From NCBI GenBank assembly GCA_944320135.1, contig CALUGI010000017.1:1-64000 (forward strand): 64,000 nucleotides of DNA, in the 5' to 3' direction. The notes under the pieces were generated by a model, which made no database searches, was not told the DNA's origin, and worked only from the letters and a program-made list of their open reading frames with translations. Origin of the DNA: an uncultured Phocaeicola sp. GTDB taxonomy: Bacteria; Bacteroidota; Bacteroidia; Bacteroidales; Bacteroidaceae. Within the stretch, counting starts at the first letter, position 1, and each line of letters starts with the position of its first letter. Both the position numbers and the translations under genes were made by a program. Below are positions 17,947 to 26,172 of this stretch, one piece after another.

Positions 17947-19110
17947 ATGACTGCAGACAATAAAATGAAATATGGAAAGCTGGTTCCCGTGATGCTCTGC
18001 TTCTTTGCGATGGGCTTTGTCGATTTGGTGGGAATCGCTTCAAATTATGTGAAAGCCGATTTGGGGCTGAGTGATTCGGAGGCCAACATCTTCCCCTCGC
18101 TGGTATTTTTCTGGTTCCTGATATTCTCGGTGCCGACCGGCGTGTTGATGAACAAAATCGGGCGCAAGAAAACCGTGCTTCTCAGCCTCGTGGTGACATT
18201 CGCGTCGCTTCTGATTCCGATTTTCGGGGACAGCTACGGAGTGATGCTCTGTTCGTTTTCTCTGCTTGGTATTGGAAACGCACTGATGCAGACTTCTCTC
18301 AATCCGCTGTTGAGCAATATTATCTCCGGCGAGCGCCTTGCCAGCACGCTGACATTCGGACAGTTCGTGAAGGCTATCGCTTCATTTTTGGCTCCCTATA
18401 TTGCTATGTGGGGCTCTGTCCAGGCTATCCCGAACTTCGGCTTGGGCTGGCGCGCGCTGTTCCCTATTTATATGATTATAGCGGTCTTTGCTATTCTGTT
18501 CTTGTGGGCAACTCCCATTGAAGAGGAAAAGGCAGACAGCGCGTCGGGATTTAAGGCTTGCTTGAAACTCCTGGGAAAACCGTTTATCCTGCTTTCTTTC
18601 TTCGGCATCATGTGCCATGTGGGAATTGATGTCGGCACGAACACTACGGCTCCGAAGATTCTTATGGAACGTGTGGGCATGAGTTTGACCGAAGCCGGGT
18701 TCGCTACCAGTTTGTACTTCATTTTCCGTACATTGGGCTGCTTTTCCGGGTCTTTCATTCTGCGTGCCGTGTCGTCCAAATCGTTCTTCTTTATCAGCGT
18801 GTGCTGTATGTTGCTGGCAATGGTCGGGCTGTTTGCTTTCGATTCGCTTGCCGTGATTTATGTGTGTATCGCTCTGATCGGTTTCGGAAACTCGAATGTG
18901 TTTTCTATCGTGTTCTCGCAGGCATTGCTTGCCGAACCGGATAAGAAGAACGAGGTTTCAGGTTTGATGATTATGGGCTTGTTCGGCGGTACTGTATTCC
19001 CGTTGCTGATGGGATTCGCCAGCGATGCAGTCGGTCAGGACGGAGCAGTGGCCGTGATGACCGTAGGAGTGATTTATCTTTTTATATATATGTTTAAATT
19101 GAAAAAATAA
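17947..19110 (+). CDS. MFS sugar permease, probable fructose importer
   Basis: A 387-residue inner-membrane protein with about twelve membrane segments and major-facilitator features: the loop GVLMNKIGRKKTVLL near 60 between segments 2 and 3, and a charged central loop near 195-205. It resembles the fucose/glucose-galactose permease branch. It lies between a fructosidase and a fructokinase in the same direction, as in the levan locus I recall, so it most likely takes up free fructose released in the periplasm. The gap before it (94 nt) carries an AT-rich dispersed repeat, and the gap after it a long palindrome. Confidence 0.87.
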   Translation: MTADNKMKYGKLVPVMLCFFAMGFVDLVGIASNYVKADLGLSDSEANIFPSLVFFWFLIFSVPTGVLMNKIGRKKTVLLSLVVTFASLLIPIFGDSYGVMLCSFSLLGIGNALMQTSLNPLLSNIISGERLASTLTFGQFVKAIASFLAPYIAMWGSVQAIPNFGLGWRALFPIYMIIAVFAILFLWATPIEEEKADSASGFKACLKLLGKPFILLSFFGIMCHVGIDVGTNTTAPKILMERVGMSLTEAGFATSLYFIFRTLGCFSGSFILRAVSSKSFFFISVCCMLLAMVGLFAFDSLAVIYVCIALIGFGNSNVFSIVFSQALLAEPDKKNEVSGLMIMGLFGGTVFPLLMGFASDAVGQDGAVAVMTVGVIYLFIYMFKLKK

Positions 19111-19116
19111 TCAGTT

Positions 19117-19206
19117 GTCAATGTGGGGGCGTATCGCATACGCCCGAATGCGTCAACTTGTTTATGCGGATGTCTTTGGGCGTATGCGATACGCCCCTAC
19201 ATTGAC
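19117..19206. repeat. REP-like inverted repeat between permease and fructokinase
   Basis: Arms of 29 nt (19117-19145 and 19178-19206) match at 28 of 29 positions as reverse complements around a 32-nt loop. The arm contains GGGGCGTATCGCATACGCCC. No T run follows, so it looks more like a mobile palindromic element or mRNA-stabilising hairpin than a terminator. Confidence 0.85.
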
Positions 19207-19225
19207 GGATAAAACTTAAAAAGCC

Positions 19226-20119
19226 ATGAACAATACAATCGTTGTAGGAATGGGCGAAGCATTGTGGGACATGCTTCCCGAAGGAAAAAAGATAGGCGGT
19301 GCGCCCGCGAATTTTGCTTATCATGTGTCGCAGTTCGGGCTGGACAGCCGTGTGGTTAGCGCGGTGGGAGAAGACGATTTGGGTAAGGAAATATTGGAGA
19401 ATTTCCGGGAGAAGAATTTGAATTGTATGATTGAAACAGTGCCTTACCCTACGGGTACGGTGCAGGTGGAGCTGGATGTGAACGGAGTGCCGTGCTATGA
19501 TATCCGCGAAGGTGTGGCATGGGACAACATTCCTTTCACGACCGCTTTGGAGGGGCTTGCCCGTCGGACCTGTGCGGTTTGTTTCGGTTCGCTGGCGCAG
19601 CGGAGCGTGGTGTCGCGCGAGACTATCAACCGTTTTTTGGACGTGATGCCGGACGGCGAGGGGCAGTATAAGATTTTCGATATTAACTTGCGTCAGGGAT
19701 TTTATACGAAAGAGATTCTTTGCAATTCGATGAGCAAGTGCAATATTCTGAAGATAAACGATGAGGAATTGGTGACCGTCAGCCGTATGTTCGGCTATCC
19801 CGGCATCGACCTGCAGGACAAGTGCTGGATTCTTCTGGCCAAATACAATTTGAAGATGCTGATTCTGACTTGCGGCGTAAACGGAAGCTATGTGTTCACT
19901 CCGGGCAATGTTTCGTTTGTGGAAACTCCGAGGGTGGAGGTTGCCGATACGGTAGGTGCAGGCGATTCGTTCACCGCTACTTTCGTGGCTGCCATATTGA
20001 GAGGAAAGCCTGTGGGGGAAGCGCACAAACTGGCTGTGGAGGCTTCGGCATACGTCTGCACGCAGAACGGCGCAATGCCCGTTCTTCCTGATTCTCTGAA
20101 AGACAGGATGAAACGATGA
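19226..20119 (+). CDS. Fructokinase, PfkB family
   Basis: A 297-residue cytoplasmic sugar kinase of the ribokinase/PfkB fold. The N-terminal substrate signature GGAPANFAYH lies at 24-33. The ATP and catalytic signature DTVGAGDSFTA lies at 241-251, with Asp247 as the general base. It closes the fructan operon and should convert imported fructose to fructose-6-phosphate. It follows a REP-like palindrome, so expression could be tuned apart from the upstream genes. Its TGA stop is the first three bases of a perfect 31-bp inverted repeat shared with the convergent neighbour. Confidence 0.92.
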   Translation: MNNTIVVGMGEALWDMLPEGKKIGGAPANFAYHVSQFGLDSRVVSAVGEDDLGKEILENFREKNLNCMIETVPYPTGTVQVELDVNGVPCYDIREGVAWDNIPFTTALEGLARRTCAVCFGSLAQRSVVSRETINRFLDVMPDGEGQYKIFDINLRQGFYTKEILCNSMSKCNILKINDEELVTVSRMFGYPGIDLQDKCWILLAKYNLKMLILTCGVNGSYVFTPGNVSFVETPRVEVADTVGAGDSFTATFVAAILRGKPVGEAHKLAVEASAYVCTQNGAMPVLPDSLKDRMKR

Positions 20120-20218
20120 ACTAATTGATAGTTAAGAATGAACAATTGATTGATGTTTGGCGGCGGGACATGCGCGATGCCGTTATTAATTGTTCATTCT
20201 TAACTATCAATTAGTTCA
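20117..20218. repeat. Perfect 31-bp inverted repeat between convergent genes
   Basis: Arms 20117-20147 and 20188-20218 are exact reverse complements with a 40-nt loop containing GGCGGCGGGACATGCGCG. The left arm carries the fructokinase TGA (20117-20119). The right arm carries the TAA of the reverse-strand gene (20213-20211). The loop's right side (ATGCCGTT, then TTAATT) resembles the sequence at 17906-17919. No T run follows either arm. Confidence 0.92.
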
Positions 20219-20735
20219 CAATCCGTTCCGTCACTTCTTCTTTTGCGGAAACGGTTTCTCCGTGCAGTTCCACATAGTCAACGCTGAGCGGGTTCCTTTC
20301 GCTCACTTTCACGTACAGATATTTCAAGACAGAAGGCTTTCCGTTGATGGTCGTGCGGCAGACGTAGCGCGAGCCTTGCCGACAGATTTCCAGCTTGCGT
20401 CCGGAATAGGCGGTCAGTGTGACCGTGCTGCTGTTCTCTCCTTCCGCCACCACTTTGTAGCCGTATGCCATTTTCCGCTGGATGAAGTTCAGTCCTTCCT
20501 TTTCTCCCATCCGTTCTTCGCGGTTCACCCAATACACGTTCAGCGGTTTCTCGGTGTCCAGTTTCCCGTTTGTGAGGTTCGCGTCGTAGCAGACCAAGTT
20601 CTTGTTTATGCTTCTTGAAATGTGGAAAAGCCGCTGGGGGGTAAGGTACAGATTGTCCTCCGGTTCCGCCGCTTTCATCCCGAAAGAGAATGCCAGCAGG
20701 AGCAGGGCGATGCACGCAGATAAGATTCTTTTCAT
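20211..20735 (-). CDS. DUF4833-like exported protein
   Basis: A 174-residue exported protein of unknown function. Residues 1-22 form a signal peptide ending MKA, with no lipobox. The mature part is one small beta-rich domain with LFHISRSINKNLVCYDAN, VYWVNREER and IQRKMAYGYKV, which from memory matches DUF4833. It runs against the fructokinase gene and is divergent from the second susC. A reverse-strand -7 box TATATTTG lies at plus-strand 20763-20770, about 28 nt before the start. Nothing links it functionally to fructan use except position. Confidence 0.75.
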   Translation of the reverse strand: MKRILSACIALLLLAFSFGMKAAEPEDNLYLTPQRLFHISRSINKNLVCYDANLTNGKLDTEKPLNVYWVNREERMGEKEGLNFIQRKMAYGYKVVAEGENSSTVTLTAYSGRKLEICRQGSRYVCRTTINGKPSVLKYLYVKVSERNPLSVDYVELHGETVSAKEEVTERIVN

Positions 20736-20847
20736 TTTCTTCGTTTCGTTTTTTTAGTCGCGCAAATATACGTTGTTTGCCGTTCTCCGCATCTCGTTTT
20801 TTATAACTTTTAGTCTTTGTCTCTGTTCCATTTTTCCTTTTTCGCAA

Positions 20848-20912
20848 ATGCGCCGAGGCTTTTGCCGGAATGCCGCCGCATTTCGTGCGGAGCGCCGCCG
20901 CGTTTTTCCAAT
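20848..20912. repeat. 22-bp-period intergenic array, site 6
   Basis: Three units begin at 20848, 20870 and 20891 (spacings 22 and 21). The cores TGCGCCGAGGC, TGCCGCCGCAT and GCGCCGCCGCGT are each followed by T-rich bases and two end in GGA. It lies between two divergent genes. Confidence 0.75.
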
Positions 20913-20926
20913 AAAATGCTTCTTTT

Positions 20927-20962
20927 TGTAACGTATTGTCTTATAAATGTTTATGGGAAATA
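20927..20962. promoter_or_regulatory. Degenerate copy of the fructan dyad upstream of the second susC
   Basis: ATAAATGTTTATGGGAAATA (20943-20962) resembles the inner part of the first dyad (ATAAATGTTTCATGGAAACA). Exactly 21 bp upstream of its TGTTTA lies TGTAAC (20927-20932), a 4 of 6 match to the half-site. The right outer half-site is missing. It suggests, but does not prove, shared control. Confidence 0.45.
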
Positions 20963-20998
20963 CAGAAAAAATTGAATAATTTATGCACAATTATAGTA

Positions 20999-21027
20999 TT
21001 TGTTGCTGTTTTATTTTCATATATTTG
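20999..21027 (+). promoter_or_regulatory. Promoter of the second susC
   Basis: A perfect -7 box TATATTTG (21020-21027) follows TTTG (20999-21002) by 17 nt. The predicted start is near 21033, leaving a leader of about 53 nt. Confidence 0.65.
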
Positions 21028-21085
21028 CGGCGATTAAACAATGTTTTTGCAAAAACTCTTTTATTAACCAATTTAATTTAAGAAC

Positions 21086-24000
21086 ATGAGACACAAATTT
21101 TTTATGGTATTGGTAGCCGCCTTGTCTTTATGCCTTTCCGTACAGGCGCAGACGGGCAGTAGCGTTTCCGGTAAAGTCGTTGACGCATTGGGCGAACTTG
21201 CCGGAGTGAGTGTGGTTGTCAAGGGTACCGACAACGGTACTATCACCGACATGGCAGGAGAATTCAAGCTGAGCGGCGTAAAGCCGGGCGACGTGCTCCA
21301 GCTTTCTTTTATCGGGTATAAGACCCAGCAGGTCAAGGTGGGCAAGCAGACCCGTTTCAACATTACGATGGTGGAGGACGCGCAAACATTGGATGAGGTG
21401 CAGGTCGTTGCAGTAGGTTACGGCGATGTGAGAAGAAGGGACTTGACGGGGTCTATCGGTTCTGCCGATATGAAGGATTTGATAAAGACTCCGGTGAGCA
21501 ACATTACGGAGAATTTGGCCGGACGTGTCGCCGGTGTGCAGGTTTCTTCCAGCGACGGCGGGCCGGGCGACAACTTCAGCATCGTCATCCGTGGCGCCGG
21601 TTCGTTGACGGGAAGCACCGCCCCTCTGTACGTCATCGACGGTTTTCCCTCTGAAACTTCCGGACTTAGCACGCTGAATCCGAACGACATCGAATCAATC
21701 GACATCTTGAAGGATGCGTCTGCTACAGCCATCTACGGTGCGCGTGGAGCGAACGGCGTCGTTATCGTCACTACGAAAAAGGGCGGTGCAGGCAAGCCGA
21801 CTATTACCTACAATGGCAGCTTCAAAGTAAGCACCGTGAGAAACAAGCCTGAAATGATGGACGCTTACGAGTTCGTCACCTTGCAGCAGGAAATCATGGG
21901 CAGCGGCGAAGACTTTCAGAACAACTACATTACGGACCTCTATCCTACTATAGAGGACTATCGCAACGCTCCCTCGTATGACTGGCAGGATTATATCTAT
22001 CGCACGGCGTTAAGCCATAGCCACCATATCTCGTTGACGGGAGGGTCTAACGGATTGAAATATACTACCTCTCTCTCATACGACGACACGCAGGGAGTCA
22101 TCATCAATTCGGGTCTCAAGCGTTATCAGGGCCGTGCAAGTTTGAGCCAGACAGTGAACGACAAGCTGAAGATTGACTTCAACGCCAATTACTCAAGCAA
22201 CGTGCAGGACGGTCCGACCGTTTCGACATCCACCACTTCAATGTCTACGGCTTACATGTATAGTGTGTGGGGATTCCGTCCGGTTTCGCCGACAGGAACA
22301 GATTTGCTGAACCAGATGTATGATGAAGGTGTCAACATGAGCGAGGACTATCGTTTCAATCCCGTAAAATCGGCAGAGAATGAATACCGCCACAAGACGA
22401 CAAATGACATGTCATTCAATGTCGGAGCGGAATACGAGTTCATCAAAAACTTAAAGCTGAAAGTGACTGCCGGATATACGGCGCGCGACTACAAGAATGA
22501 AGAATTCAACGGTTCGCAGACTCGCACCGGTAACTCTCATCCTTCGAACACGCAGAGCAAGGGTATAAACGCTTATCTGTATCAAAGCGAATCAAGAAGC
22601 TATTTGAACGAAAACACTTTGACTTACCAACTGAACAAGAATAAGCATAGCTTCAACGCGCTGGTGGGTATGTCCGTGCAGAAGAACACAAGTTATATTC
22701 ATTCCATAACTACCGAACAAATCAGCAACGAGTCGTTTGGCATGGCGGGTCTGGATAAGGGTAGCAATCCTACGGTGACTTCATCGAAAGGGGAAAACAA
22801 ATTGTTCTCGTATTTCGGGCGTGTCAATTACAATTACGGTTCGCGTTACTATGTGACTGCGACCATGCGTGCCGACGGTTCTTCCAAGTTTGCCAAAGGA
22901 CATCGTTGGGGATATTTCCCTTCAGGCTCTGTGGCATGGGCGTTCCAGCGTGAAGCGTTTGTGGCAGACAACGTGCCTTGGCTGTCCAACGGTAAGTTGC
23001 GTTTCAGCTACGGCCAGACCGGAAACAACCGTATCGGCAACTACGACTATATGGCCCATCTCGTCACGAGTGACAATGTGTACAAGTATCCGTGGAACAG
23101 TGAATTTACCCAAGGTTACGTGTTGAGCAGTATGTTTAATGAATTGTTGAAGTGGGAAACGACCGAACAGTGGGATTTGGGTCTGGATTTGGGTTTCCTC
23201 GACGGACGTATCAACCTGACTATGGACTACTATGTGAAGACAACCAAAGACTTGCTGTTGGACGCTGACATTGCGGCAAGTTCCGGATTCTCTTCGGCCA
23301 CGTTGAATGTCGGCAAGTTGCGCAATAAGGGTTTCGAGCTTACCCTTGAAACGACAAACATCAAGACTAAAGATTTCACATGGACATCGAACTTTAACAT
23401 TGCGTTCAATAATAACGAGATTATTGCGCTGAACTCCGGCCAGCCTTATATGACAAGCTATATCAGCTGGGATCAGAAATATAAAACAACTCCTGCTTAT
23501 ATAAGCAAGGTAGGCGAGTCGGCAGGAAAGATGTATGGTTTCGTGTATGAAGGAACTTACAAATATGAAGACTTCAATACATCTACAGGCCCTAACGGTG
23601 AGACGGTTTATACGATAAAGGACGGTATTCCTCATTATCAGGATAACCCGCAGCCGGGAGACCCTAAATACAAAGATATTACCGGTGATGGGGATATAAG
23701 CGAAGATGACAAGACTGCTATCGGAAACGGGCAGCCCAAGCATACCGGAGGTTTCTCCAACAACTTCACTTACAAAAATTTCGATTTGAACATCTTCTTG
23801 CAATGGAGCTATGGGAATGACATCCTTAACGCGAACCGCATGGTTTTCGAGAATCCGGCATCGAAGCAGAACACCAACATGTTCGCCGCTTATGCGAACC
23901 GCTGGACGCCTGACAACCCGGAAAGCAACATTCCTCGTGCAAGGGCGGAAGGCTCTACTGAATACAGCTCATTGTATGTAGAGAACGGTTCTTATCTGAA

Positions 24001-24229
24001 GTTGAAGAACATTTCTTTAGGGTACAACTTCGGCCAGAATGTGCTGGACCGTTTGGGCATCAGTGCCGCACGCATCTATGTCGCTGCTGAGAACATCGCG
24101 ACATTCACCCACTATTCGGGAAGCGATCCGGAAGTGTCTACCCGCAATTCGGTGCTTACTCCGGGATTTGACTGGTCGGCATATCCGCGCGCTTTCAGCA
24201 TGTCGCTCGGTTTAAATGTTACATTCTAA
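21086..24229 (+). CDS. SusC-like TonB-dependent transporter, second copy
   Basis: A 1047-residue outer-membrane importer. Signal peptide 1 to about 22 (SVQAQ), carboxypeptidase-D-like domain about 26-105, DEVQVVAVGYGD in the TonB-box position, then plug (PLYVIDGFP, IYGARGANGVVIVTTK) and a barrel ending SLGLNVTF. It differs clearly from the first SusC in this window, so its glycan may differ in size or type. It pairs with the SusD gene that follows. The genes around it offer two candidate substrates: fructan (upstream operon, shared dyad-like site) or glycosaminoglycan (downstream PL8 lyase). Sequence alone does not decide. Confidence 0.93.
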   Translation: MRHKFFMVLVAALSLCLSVQAQTGSSVSGKVVDALGELAGVSVVVKGTDNGTITDMAGEFKLSGVKPGDVLQLSFIGYKTQQVKVGKQTRFNITMVEDAQTLDEVQVVAVGYGDVRRRDLTGSIGSADMKDLIKTPVSNITENLAGRVAGVQVSSSDGGPGDNFSIVIRGAGSLTGSTAPLYVIDGFPSETSGLSTLNPNDIESIDILKDASATAIYGARGANGVVIVTTKKGGAGKPTITYNGSFKVSTVRNKPEMMDAYEFVTLQQEIMGSGEDFQNNYITDLYPTIEDYRNAPSYDWQDYIYRTALSHSHHISLTGGSNGLKYTTSLSYDDTQGVIINSGLKRYQGRASLSQTVNDKLKIDFNANYSSNVQDGPTVSTSTTSMSTAYMYSVWGFRPVSPTGTDLLNQMYDEGVNMSEDYRFNPVKSAENEYRHKTTNDMSFNVGAEYEFIKNLKLKVTAGYTARDYKNEEFNGSQTRTGNSHPSNTQSKGINAYLYQSESRSYLNENTLTYQLNKNKHSFNALVGMSVQKNTSYIHSITTEQISNESFGMAGLDKGSNPTVTSSKGENKLFSYFGRVNYNYGSRYYVTATMRADGSSKFAKGHRWGYFPSGSVAWAFQREAFVADNVPWLSNGKLRFSYGQTGNNRIGNYDYMAHLVTSDNVYKYPWNSEFTQGYVLSSMFNELLKWETTEQWDLGLDLGFLDGRINLTMDYYVKTTKDLLLDADIAASSGFSSATLNVGKLRNKGFELTLETTNIKTKDFTWTSNFNIAFNNNEIIALNSGQPYMTSYISWDQKYKTTPAYISKVGESAGKMYGFVYEGTYKYEDFNTSTGPNGETVYTIKDGIPHYQDNPQPGDPKYKDITGDGDISEDDKTAIGNGQPKHTGGFSNNFTYKNFDLNIFLQWSYGNDILNANRMVFENPASKQNTNMFAAYANRWTPDNPESNIPRARAEGSTEYSSLYVENGSYLKLKNISLGYNFGQNVLDRLGISAARIYVAAENIATFTHYSGSDPEVSTRNSVLTPGFDWSAYPRAFSMSLGLNVTF

Positions 24230-24242
24230 AATGAAGAGGATT

Positions 24243-25844
24243 ATGAAAACTATATCTAAATACGCAAGAAATATATTTTTGGCCGTCTGTGTATGCGTCA
24301 CGGGCACTTCGTGTGAAGATTTTTTCGATGTGAAACCTTACGACTTCGTGGCACCTGAAACGTTCTATACGAACGAGAAAGAATGTACGATGGCTTTGGC
24401 CGGTGTGTATTACACATTGGTGACGGAAGAAGTTTATGGAAATTTCTATTCCTGTATGCTGTCGAATGTAGATGATTTGAGTTACTATCAGCGTCAGAGC
24501 GGCTCATTGACAAGCCAGGTGTATGGAAACGACCATAATCCGGGCAACCAGAATGTTTGGGGAGTATGGGAGGCTTTGTACACTGGCATCAACAATGCAA
24601 ACATGCTGCTTGACAATGTGGACAAAGCGGATATGGACGATGCTGTGAAGACGAGGATGAAGGGAGAAGCCAGATTCTTGCGCGCCTATTATCATTTCCT
24701 GTTGGTTCAGGCGTGGTATGAGGTGCCTCTCCGGAAGGAATCGTTCAAGGATGTGAACAATTCGTCGATGGAGGCTACTCCGAACAAAGAGGCGTTGGAC
24801 TGGATTGTGCAGGAAATGGAAGCGTGCGTGGATATGGTGGACGACAGCGAGTATGACAAGTCTCCTTCTTACGTGAAGAAGAATACGGTGATGGGCATCC
24901 TTGCCCGTGTCTACTTGTGGCGTGCGGGCTATCCGAACAATGGGGGAACGGCCGATTATCAGAAGGCTGCGGAATGGGCCAAGAAGGTGAAAGACTCCGG
25001 CAAGCATCAGCTGAATCCTGACATGGAACAGTTCTGGAAGAATCTGGCTCAAGACAAATACGATGAAGTGTATAACGAAAGCATTTGGGAAGCCGAGTTC
25101 TTCGGAAACCGTGAAGCCGACGGACAGGGAAATTATACGGACGGACGAATCGGCAATGTGATAGGCAACATCCAGAAAAGTACGGCTAATCCGGGCAACG
25201 GATACAGCTACGGGTTCTATGCTCCGACTCTCATTCTTTGGGATTTGTACGAGGCTGGCGACAATCGGCGTGACCTTTACATCGCTCCTTATCAGATAAA
25301 AGCTAATGGTGAGAAATCAAATTGGACTGCAACGCAAATCGTACAGCGCGCGTGCGGCAAGTTCCGTCGCGAATGGGAAACCTCGTCCAATAAGCAGAAG
25401 AGTTATACTCCCGAAAACTATCCGATTCTGCGCTATGCCGACGTGCTTCTGATGCTGGCTGAGGCGGAAAACGAAGCGAATCAGGGGCCTACCGCCTTGG
25501 CTTATGAATGCATCAATGCCGTTCGGAGCCGTGCCGGACTGACAACTCCGTTGTCGGGCTTGAGCTATGAGGCTTTCCAGCAGGAACTGCGTGACGAGCG
25601 CGGCCGCGAATTGTGCTTTGAGTCGCTCCGTAAATACGATTTGGTGCGTTGGGGCATTTATGTGGATGCTATCCATAACAAGTTGGGCGCTGCCACTCAA
25701 GATTCCCGTTGGGCTCCGGGCAACCAGTACCAAGGCGTTAAAGACTATGTGTCGAGAACCCAGGAAAGGCATCAGTTCATGCCGATTCCTACCAAAGAAC
25801 TGGACGTAAACGGGAAGTTGCAGCAGAACATATATTGGAAATGA
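24243..25844 (+). CDS. SusD-like surface lipoprotein, second copy
   Basis: A 533-residue partner lid for the preceding SusC. Lipid Cys24 lies in GTSC, followed by EDF. The family patterns are ARFLRAYYHFLLVQAW, MGILARVYLWRAGYP, LRYADVLLMLAEAENEA and ERGRELCFESLRKYDLVRWG. I start at 24243, 13 nt after the susC stop, because its context GAGGATTATGAAAA matches that of the first susD; ATG at 24231 is possible and would add four residues. A hairpin terminator follows at 26071-26112. Confidence 0.92.
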   Translation: MKTISKYARNIFLAVCVCVTGTSCEDFFDVKPYDFVAPETFYTNEKECTMALAGVYYTLVTEEVYGNFYSCMLSNVDDLSYYQRQSGSLTSQVYGNDHNPGNQNVWGVWEALYTGINNANMLLDNVDKADMDDAVKTRMKGEARFLRAYYHFLLVQAWYEVPLRKESFKDVNNSSMEATPNKEALDWIVQEMEACVDMVDDSEYDKSPSYVKKNTVMGILARVYLWRAGYPNNGGTADYQKAAEWAKKVKDSGKHQLNPDMEQFWKNLAQDKYDEVYNESIWEAEFFGNREADGQGNYTDGRIGNVIGNIQKSTANPGNGYSYGFYAPTLILWDLYEAGDNRRDLYIAPYQIKANGEKSNWTATQIVQRACGKFRREWETSSNKQKSYTPENYPILRYADVLLMLAEAENEANQGPTALAYECINAVRSRAGLTTPLSGLSYEAFQQELRDERGRELCFESLRKYDLVRWGIYVDAIHNKLGAATQDSRWAPGNQYQGVKDYVSRTQERHQFMPIPTKELDVNGKLQQNIYWK

Positions 25845-26070
25845 TTTGCATTTATATATAGGTTTTGGGGAATGTCTGCATATCGCCGTTTCGTATGATA
25901 AAAATGCAATCGCGAACAGAAGCAATCGCGGGCGCAAAACAAAAAACGGCAGCGGTGTTTTGCAGACTTCGCTTCGGTCTTTAAAGTGCTTGGCGGAGCA
26001 GCTTTCATCGGAAGAATGCGATGTGCTATAGCGCTTTGATTCGTAGATGGAAATTGCAACGTTAAGTTGC

Positions 26071-26112
26071 AGCGGGCGTGTCGGGATTGTTTCTTGGCAC
26101 GCCCGCTTTTAT
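26071..26112 (+). terminator. Terminator after the second SusC/SusD pair
   Basis: AGCGGGCGTG (26071-26080) pairs perfectly with CACGCCCGCT (26098-26107) around a 17-nt loop and is followed by TTTTATT. A small hairpin GCAAC/GTTGC (26056-26070) directly precedes it. It separates the SusC/SusD pair from the lyase gene. Confidence 0.8.
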
Positions 26113-26138
26113 TCGGAAAATATTTGTTCGTTTTGATT

Positions 26139-26168
26139 TTTGTCAGGTTGGTTATTTTTATATTTTTG
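26139..26168 (+). promoter_or_regulatory. Possible promoter of the PL8 lyase gene
   Basis: The -7 box TATTTTTG (26161-26168) lies 18 nt after TTTG (26139-26142). The predicted start falls almost exactly on the ATG at 26173, so the message would be nearly leaderless. Confidence 0.5.
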
Positions 26169-26172
26169 TTGC

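Larger units (their letters stand above)
20736..21085. other. 350-nt divergent regulatory gap before the second susC
   Basis: This holds the DUF4833 gene promoter (20763-20770, reverse), a 22-bp-period array (20848-20912), a degenerate copy of the fructan dyad (20927-20962) and a promoter for the second susC (20999-21027). I see no open frame worth calling. Confidence 0.7.

Noticed and set aside
19117..20218. Insertion sequence or composite mobile element bounded by the two inverted repeats
   Set aside because: The two palindromes are unrelated in sequence, the gene between them is an ordinary fructokinase, and there is no transposase or target-site duplication.
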